From Impatiens glandulifera (taxonomy: Eukaryota; Streptophyta; Magnoliopsida; Ericales; Balsaminaceae), in NCBI RefSeq assembly GCF_907164915.1, contig NC_061869.1, positions 15,787,125 to 15,851,124 on the forward strand: a stretch of DNA of 64,000 nt, read 5' to 3'. Position numbers and translations under genes: made by a program. The notes beneath the pieces were generated by a model. That model saw only the letters and a list, made by a program, of their open reading frames with translations, searched no databases and had not been told where the DNA came from. Numbering within the stretch: position 1 is the stretch's first letter; each line of letters begins with the position of its first letter. Positions 57,601-64,000 of the stretch are shown one piece after another.

Positions 57601-57996
57601 TTAGACCCATTTGGAAAAAAAAATATCCATTTCAAAATACATATTCACAATGTTATTTCTGTTTCTCAAATGAGGTCGATCTTTAACCATATCCTCATCC
57701 TAAAATTGATTTATACTTACATAAACAGACTTAATAAACATATTCAGGCCTTAATAACTGTAAAAATACTATTTCACATAGAATTATACAATTAATTAGC
57801 TTCAAGATCACATCTTTAGGTCATTAAAGGAGATGAGTGAAAAAAAACTCACTGCAGTCTTGACGAGTTCGTCGTTGTAAGCTCCGGCCCGGACGAGGAA
57901 AATGCGGCGATTGGAAAATGGGCAAGAGGGTATGGAGCGTTGATTGATCCACTGCGAAGAAGATGCGTTAAGATTCATAAAACTCGAGCAAGCCAT
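54613..57996 (-). CDS. FBA: Plastid fructose-bisphosphate aldolase, class I, 6 exons
   Basis: Minus-strand exons are 57996-57853, 57139-56870, 56475-56366, 55719-55629, 55543-55274 and 54891-54613. All introns are GT-AG with consistent phases; 1164 nt encode 387 residues, the usual length for the chloroplast form. Residues 1-40 are serine/arginine-rich without acidic residues, a transit peptide. The core starts [34 protein letters not shown] carries the Schiff-base lysine, and [19 protein letters not shown] and the C-terminal tyrosine (...KGYTY) complete it. It interconverts fructose-1,6-bisphosphate with DHAP and GAP in the Calvin cycle and plastid glycolysis. Codon usage and intron pattern are ordinary. 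It converges on ASF1. Confidence 0.97.
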
Positions 57997-58699
57997 AGAT
58001 CAGACTTCAGAGAATGGAGAAACTATGGAGAAAGAGTATAGCTTGAAGAAGACGGAACTGTCCCTATCATGTTTTTGTCTAGTCCGCAAATCCCTGGTCC
58101 TTTACTTTTTTTAATCCAAAGGGTGTTTTTTTTAATAAAAGATAATTATAAAGAAATTGAAATGGTTTGAGATGTAATGTAATGGTTTGAGATAAATTTA
58201 ACCTTGTATTTGGAGTTGAGCTTGACAAAAAGGCGAATGTCTTCGAGAATTGGAATATATCGGCTTTGGAAGGATGTTTAGAGAAAATGACATCAGTTAT
58301 TGTCTTTGCGTCATTGAACGAGGATGTTGTTTCAAGAGTTATATTGATTCGATTTGGAGAGCACTTCTTATGACTTCTGCATCTGCATGTGCTGTCGAGA
58401 GTGTAATTGTTTTAAATAATCTGATCAGAAGTGGAGTTCCAGAATGGTTGTGATGAATCTCATGTTTGTTTGTCCCGATCCTTGATTAAAGTTTGCGTGA
58501 GAGTTAATCTTGATTGTTCCTTCGAGTGATTTTTTTTCAATTCCTTTCGTCTTAGAATTGTGAGGTGATACTTCCTGCATGTCATTTCTACAATTAAAAA
58601 TTTCATAAGTATTAGCACGACATAAAACTTTCATATTACTATATGTTCAATACATATAGAATTTTCTTATTACCTTTGATTATATGGATACTAGATGAA
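57997..58699. other. Aldolase 5' flank and NLR 3' flank
   Basis: Holds the 5' UTR of the aldolase. 58200-58375 has a plus-strand open stretch (VELDKKANVFENWNISALEG) of about 50 codons that I do not recognise. It has no start, no end signal and no neighbouring homology, so it is left uncalled. Confidence 0.5.
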
Positions 58700-61600
58700 C
58701 TATTTTTCCTTTTCCTTTAGGATATCGACATCGATATTTTTATGACCAAATCTTGCTTGAAGAGAAGATATAAATAAGATAACATTGTCTGCTTCTTCAG
58801 GGGACACCAACTTACCACAACTCCTTATATACAATATCTGTAGTGAATTATGGAGGTATTCAAATTCCTCCAATAACATCATTAACTCAGGGCAATTTTC
58901 GATAATCAAACTCGTGAGAGAATTGAGGTTTGTGACACCTCTTGTTACCCCTTCTTCTCCTTGAATGTGGCGCTTTCGTGACAGAGATGCTAAGTTTCGA
59001 CAATTCAGAATACATAAAGTCTGTAGCAAAGGGAGCTGCATTATCATTTTCTCATCAAACAAACAACTTAATTTGTGGCACCCCATAATGTTCAACTGTA
59101 GAAGAGATTGCAAAGTTGATCTCAGTCCTTGTGTTAGTAGTACTTCATTGTTCTCACCAAACATTTCCTTTGGAAATAGAACAACTCTGCTTTTAAAATT
59201 ATAAATGTTGAGATGAATGAGACCACTAAGATTCGAGATGCTGTATAACAACTCATCTGAACATTCACCATCCAGAGTTAGATCCTTAAGTGATTTGAGA
59301 TGTGATGGAAATGTCCCTAGGTTTGGGCAATCATATATCTCAATCTTGCATAGATTAGAGAATGATCCAATATTGTAACAACAACTAGGACACATAAATT
59401 CCCTCAAACTCATCATGTTATAAATTTTCAATTTCTCTAAGAAAGGGAACACTGCCATTCCAATATCATCACTATTAGTAAATATGTGTTTGAGATTTTC
59501 CAAGCACCAAAGTTCAAGGTGTCTAAGAGAACCAGATAACTTCTCCAACAGGGGAAATAAACACCTTTGTAATTTCTCATTATCAATATCTTAAGCATTG
59601 TAGTTGGCACCTCTAGAGTTTCACCTATTTTCTCATGTAGTTTCTTCTTCTTGATCCAATCTTTATCATCATCTTCGTCGTTATCTTCCCAATCATTATC
59701 CCAATTTAACTCCAACATGTTGATACTTGACTTTTTAGCCATCAAACTTATATGCCCTCTTGCAATAGTTGTGTTAGAAACTCCTCCGAGGTTTCTAATT
59801 TCCAAAGATCCTCTTATGTTCAATTCTTTTAATTCATCTAGTTGACAATCTCTTTTCTTGCCTATCACAAATAGGCTTAATGTCTTTAGATGTTTCAATT
59901 GCCCCATTCCTCGAGGCATACATTGTAGACTGAAACATTTCTTTAGATAAAGATGTCGCAAGTTAATAAGGGATTTCATATTTTTGGGCAAACTTTTGAG
60001 ATTGAAACAACTATTGAGGTTCAGAGTTTGTAAGTTTAATAGATCACAAATACTATTAGGTAATGCTTTTATACCACACATATAAGAGATGTTTAAGTAT
60101 CTAAGATGTTTTAGGCATCCAATGTAATACAATGCTTGATTTTCGACATAGGGATCTACTTCAAAGACACGTAAAGACAAATGTTTCTTGAAGACACTCA
60201 AAATCTCATTGAAGACATTTGAAACATTTATTTTTGTGGGATGAAGTAGTATCGATTGCACACCTCCTATTTTCTCCAGAAACCCAAATGGTGTTTTGTC
60301 AAAATCATTAATCATTATTGTTATGTGACGAACCCCTTGTCTAAAATCATGTCTTGAGCTCTTAGCATCCATGATATAACATTCACCTTCCATAACAAAT
60401 TGAGCAAGGTCATGCATAAGATCGTGCATCTTACATGTTGTATGAACTCCATACTTACCTAATTTCTTAGTTTCTTCCTGAAAAAATAATCTCCAACACA
60501 ACTCATTCCAAATTGCATTTCCAACCACTTCTACTTTTTGGTTTTCACTTATAGGAATTAAATCATGGGCCATCCACAATTGGATCAATCTTTCTTTTTC
60601 AATCACACCATCCTTAGGAAATATAGCACAAAATGCAAAACATCTTCTCAAATGATAAGGAAGGTCATAATAACTCAACTTTAGAATAGACAAGATAGAT
60701 TTTTCATTTTTGGGTAGCTCCCATATCTCACTATCTCTTAGTCTACACCATTCTCCTTCATCACTAGTGAAGCCCAATTGACTTCCTAATATCTTAGCAA
60801 CTAAAGGAACACCCTTACATTTGTTGACTATTTCATTTCCAATATTAATAAAATTAGGAGATTTTGGTGTTCCATACATAAATGCACGTTCTTCGAATAA
60901 TATCCTACAAATATCATCGGAGAGCTCTGGTAACTCAAAATGTTGAATTGTTTTCATTATTTCGGCCACATTTCTTTTACGGGTAGTGGTAAGGATAAAC
61001 GAACCACTTGATCCACAATCTAATATAGCTTTCAACTGATCCCAGGCATTTTCATTTTCATTCCAAACATCGTCCAATACAATCAAATATCTTTTCCCTC
61101 TTAATCTATCTCTAATCATATCTTGCAATGTTTCCAAGCATGTTTCTTTTGTTGATCCTCCAATGATTGCTTTAATAATCAGCTTAATATCAAATTCCTC
61201 AGAAACACATACCCAAATTTTGATATCAAAATGCTTAGAAACATTTTCTTCATTGAAAATCATTTAGGCAAGTGTTGTTTTACCTAGACCACCAATTCCA
61301 ACAATAGGTAGGACATGTAATTCTTTAGCAATATTTGATGCATTGAATAAAATATCGATAATCTTTTTCTTCTCGATATTTCTCCCATATACATGGCTAC
61401 ATGTAGAAACAGATATGGTTTCACGCCAACTAGTAGTAGATGATGAGTTATTACTAGTTTCACGTAAATGCAACTTTTCACGCTCAAAATAAATTTGGTC
61501 CAATTTCTCTTGAACATCCTTAATTTTGTGACCCATATTTAGGCGCATTCTAGTATGGTTAAAAGGATGGGCGATTAAGTTGCTTACCTTCTTTCGAGTT

Positions 61601-61896
61601 GAAGATGAGTCATTCCGTCTTTTGACTTGAACACAAAGATCTTCCAAACTGCACTCATCCATGATATCGCGAACTTCATATGCTACATCTTTGAGTTTTT
61701 TCAACCAATCTTCGGTTTGTTTGTCTTTCTCTCGTACTTTCTTTCTTTCAGCATCCTCAAGAACAGCATTAATTGAAGATAACGTGCTTGATATCTTTTG
61801 AATATCCTTTTTAAAACTCCTAAACAATGAGATTTCATTATTAATCAGAGGCGCTAAGTTTGAAAGCAAGCCATTGATTAAAGCTGCATCAACCAT
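58700..61896 (-). pseudogene. CC-NB-LRR (RGA-type) resistance-gene homologue, broken
   Basis: Three open frames on the minus strand form one protein of about 1,090 codons without introns. 61896-61264 has the Rx-type coiled coil (LSSINAVLEDAERKKVREKD; KKLKDVAYEVRDIMDE) and the P-loop VGIGGLGKTTLA. It ends at TAA 61264-61266, where relatives have a sense codon and the next codons stay in frame. 61263-59437 holds RNBS-A (FDIKIWVCVSEEFD), kinase 2 (RYLIVLDDVWNE), RNBS-B (FILTTTRKRNVAEIM), GLPL (KCKGVPLVAKILG), RNBS-D (CFAFCAIFPKD) and MHD (CKMHDLMHDLAQF), then LRRs. A one-base shift near 59548-59560 moves to the frame 59548-58700 (more LRRs). Members sense pathogen effectors. As it stands, only a coiled coil plus P-loop fragment of 210 residues would be made. 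Confidence 0.93.
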
Positions 61897-62440
61897 TGTG
61901 ATTTTTCTCTAATAGATTAACTTATGACATTTGTTTTTTAAATAGGATCATTATGCCGATGAAGATAACATATTAAAACAAATCAAATGCAAATAAAAAA
62001 TGGACCACACTTAGACGTGTACACAAGGCAATAATATTTTTAACATTTTCATTATTAATATGAGGCACCATATTTGAACAGATCCTATAACTTTCTCTCC
62101 AAGAAGTCATTTTTTATTCATTAAATTTATTTGTGTCCTCACTGGAATTTGGTGGGTCATTTAATATTTTTTTACTTTATTTAATTATTTTAATTTTGTA
62201 AATGTTATTTTATTTTATATTATTTATAAATTAATTTTAAATATATAATCTTTTATTTAATTAAATAAAAATTTAATTTATTATTTACAGAAGAAAAAAG
62301 TTTGGAACATCATAAGCATTAATTTCATCAATTAGATTTATAAGATTCAATCATAAATCATTAATTTATCCAGTTAGATATAGAGTCAATAATAAGATAA
62401 AATAAAATTAGAGGCATATATAATTAATTGATTTAGACAC
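61897..62440. other. NLR upstream region
   Basis: AT-rich promoter-side sequence with no element I can assign. Confidence 0.55.
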
Positions 62441-62444
62441 AGAT

Positions 62445-62872
62445 TAAATATATAACCCATAAACACACTTAAACAATTAACCAAACGCAGAATTTGTCGT
62501 CCGACGGGCTCGAACATAGGACCTTAGAGTGAGTATCCAACATTTATTGTCACTAAGCTAGAAGAGTGGATAAAAATGTGACAACGGATTAAGCATGTAT
62601 CCCGCAAACACACTTAATCATTTAACAAGACGCAGAATTTGTCGCAAACACACTTAATCATTTAACAAGACGCAGAATTTGCCGCCTAATAGGCTCAAAC
62701 CCAGGACCTTAAGGTTAGAATATCCACCCCTTGTTGCCGCTAGGCTAGAAAAAGAGATTAAAATGTGACAACAGATTAAACATGTAGCCCGTAAACACAC
62801 TTAATCATTTAACCATACCCATAATTTGCCGTCGGACGGATTCAAACTCAGAACCTTAGGGTTAGATTTATT
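62445..62872 (-). repeat. Tandem cluster of SINE-related units
   Basis: Three consecutive minus-strand units (about 62445-62570, 62571-62758, 62759-62872) share CCGCAAACACACTTAATCAT, GACGCAGAATTTG, a B-box complement (GGGCTCGAAC, GGCTCAAACC, GGATTCAAACT) and, in the first two, the A-box complement (GTCACTAAGCTA, GCCGCTAGGCTA). TAAAAATGTGACAAC (62571) and TAAAATGTGACAAC (62759) are 188 bp apart. In the middle unit a 40-bp segment is duplicated (62603 and 62643). The third unit lacks the head. Confidence 0.85.
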
Positions 62873-62873
62873 G

Positions 62874-62956
62874 TTAAGAAAATGACTATTCATATTGACC
62901 ATTGTCTAGAATTATATAGTCAATATATATTAATACATGAATAGTCATTTTCTTAA
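62874..62956. repeat. Perfect 20-bp inverted repeat
   Basis: TTAAGAAAATGACTATTCAT (62874-62893) and ATGAATAGTCATTTTCTTAA (62937-62956) are exact reverse complements with a 43-base loop. It lies between the SINE cluster and the Gypsy LTR, and could be a small foldback element or hairpin. Confidence 0.9.
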
Positions 62957-62961
62957 TAATA

Positions 62962-63451
62962 TGTTACAACTTAATCTGTAACTAGGGTTAGAGTTCTTGA
63001 TCTCTAGAACTGAGTAAGAAGTTTTTGATCAAAGTGCAGCGAGAGTATTTTGAGAAGAAGATTTCAAGATTATAGAAGAAGAATAAACAAATATGAGAAT
63101 AGAATACTGCTAGTATATACCTAACAGTTCAAGACAAAGAGACAAAACAAAAATAAAATTGAGACTAAGAACATTCACAATCTTTTTTATTCATATCCAT
63201 GCCCCATTGGGGGAGTGCTTTCAGCATATATAGTAGCTGAATTACCCTAGAATATTCAATTACAACTGTTACAACAGTTACTAAGGATTTAACAAAAACA
63301 GTTTTGTGGGAAACATAAAACAAAATCAAAATATTGTTATGCAACAAAAAAACAAAATTCCCACAACAATATCTAGCCCAAGTGCTCAATTGGACCGTGG
63401 AGGGTGTTGGGTCTGTTCTAAGACCGTAACATTTATTTGGGGACCGTAACA
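62962..63451 (-). repeat. 3' LTR of the Gypsy element
   Basis: Plus-strand bounds are TGTTACAACTTAATC and GGGGACCGTAACA (490 bp). The minus-strand start TGTTACGGTCCCC directly follows the purine tract. TATA-like GCTATATATGC is near 63222-63232 on the minus strand. Confidence 0.72.
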
Positions 63452-64000
63452 TTTTTCCCCTTCAAAATTCGCCGTCCTCGATGAATAGACCTTGGCCTGA
63501 TCAGCCTCCAATGCCCATCCTCCAATCTCTAAAGATAACTATTTTCTCTTGCTGTTCTGAGGTATTTTCAATAGGGCCATAAAAGGGTCGAACTATGGAA
63601 CCGCAATCCCTGATAAACCTTCGGTAACATCCTATCAATTGTGGAACTGGCCATTTCCTTGTTGTTTTTAATTTTTCCGGGTTAGTAGCCACCCCGGCCA
63701 TGTAGGAAACTTGTTTGCACCCAAAGCCAAATTTTCTTTTGTTGAGAACTAACATTTGTTGTTTTAAAGTTGTCAGGACTTGGTGTAGATATACAAAAAA
63801 GTTCTTCCAGCTCCGATTATACACTAGGGTGTTATCAAAAATCTAGGACAAGTCCTTCTTCGGACCAGCACCACAGGGACAACAAAAAAGCCACATGGCT
63901 TCTAATTACTCCCCTTTCTAGTGGAAGGTCTATGGGTTTGTTGGAAAAGAGCGTTGAAGTCTTCGAGTAGTTGTTGGAGATCTTTAGGAATCTCTTCCAA
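63452..64000 (-). pseudogene. Gypsy pol fragments (RT, deleted)
   Basis: 63824-63501 contains HQVLTTLKQQMLVLNKRKFG and CYRRFIRDCGSIVRPFYGPI, the end of Gypsy RT. Between these blocks the usual residues around the LGH/VIS block are missing. 64000-63840 has KDLQQLLEDFNALFQQTHRP, the pre-RT region. The catalytic YVDD-containing middle is absent, so there is a deletion near 63825-63850. Non-functional. Confidence 0.8.

Larger units (their letters stand above)
62962..64000 (-). mobile_element. Ty3/Gypsy retrotransposon, 3' part (runs off window)
   Basis: On the minus strand the order is pol fragments (64000-63501), a purine tract (TTGAAGGGGAAAAA, about 63465-63452) and an LTR (63451-62962). The pol order and RT wording are Gypsy-like. 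The rest of the element lies beyond the window. Confidence 0.8.

Noticed and set aside
58250..58453. 67-codon plus-strand frame near the NLR 3' end
   Set aside because: No recognised domain, and its other frame gives an equally open stretch; not enough to call a gene.
1..64000. CRISPR arrays, operons, phage or plasmid features
   Set aside because: Regular spacer-repeat arrays and prokaryotic gene packing are absent; introns and plant retroelements show a nuclear plant genome.

Overview
This is a plant nuclear window from a eudicot. It is AT-rich with GT-AG introns, chloroplast-targeted and histone-chaperone genes, a CC-NB-LRR gene and many nested plant retrotransposons. The species cannot be fixed from the sequence; an asterid is a guess. 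I see no prokaryotic-style operon, CRISPR array, rRNA gene or tRNA gene.

Six host loci stand out. From left to right they are: a universal stress protein (minus, 4 exons, 16725-17514); a GAT1_2.1-type class I glutamine amidotransferase (minus, 4 exons, 19649-21775); a short reticulon-like ER membrane protein (plus, 5 small exons, 40741-43265); the histone chaperone ASF1 (plus, 3 exons, 51364-53216) with an E2F-like site upstream; a plastid fructose-bisphosphate aldolase (minus, 6 exons, 54613-57996); and a CC-NB-LRR resistance-gene homologue (minus, 58700-61896) broken by a stop just after the P-loop and by a frameshift in the LRR. Every exon joint in the first five keeps frame. The genes do not form a shared pathway; they are ordinary single loci separated by transposon-rich DNA.

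The rest is mostly mobile DNA. 1-1761 is the 3' end of a Copia element whose LTR sits inside a SINE. 2241-3904 is a decayed DUF4283/zinc-knuckle gene. 5635-14015 is a complete minus-strand Copia element interrupted by a second complete plus-strand Copia (7844-11739), both with 4/5-matching target duplications. 14574-15357 holds a SINE and nested tandem duplications. 18363-19205 is a deleted pogo/Lemi1-like DNA transposon. 22956-25330 is a degenerate LTR-like region with a GACCGAG-rich stretch. 25781-29284 is a Copia remnant carrying a SINE (10-bp target duplication) and a TRIM (perfect 5-bp target duplication). 29285-30965 is a Copia/LINE patchwork.

31732-32260 is a minisatellite. 34617-36098 is a giant near-perfect palindrome whose two arms each carry an ORF, a repeated GC-rich upstream module, a TATA box and a poly(A) signal; this is the most unusual structure in the window. 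36582-39380 is a hAT-like element containing an L1 LINE 3' half. 44504-48339 holds two facing Copia fragments. 49426-50732 is a 1.3-kb solo LTR with a perfect 5-bp target duplication. 62445-62872 is a tandem SINE cluster upstream of the NLR, and 62962-64000 is the 3' end of a minus-strand Gypsy element that runs off the window.
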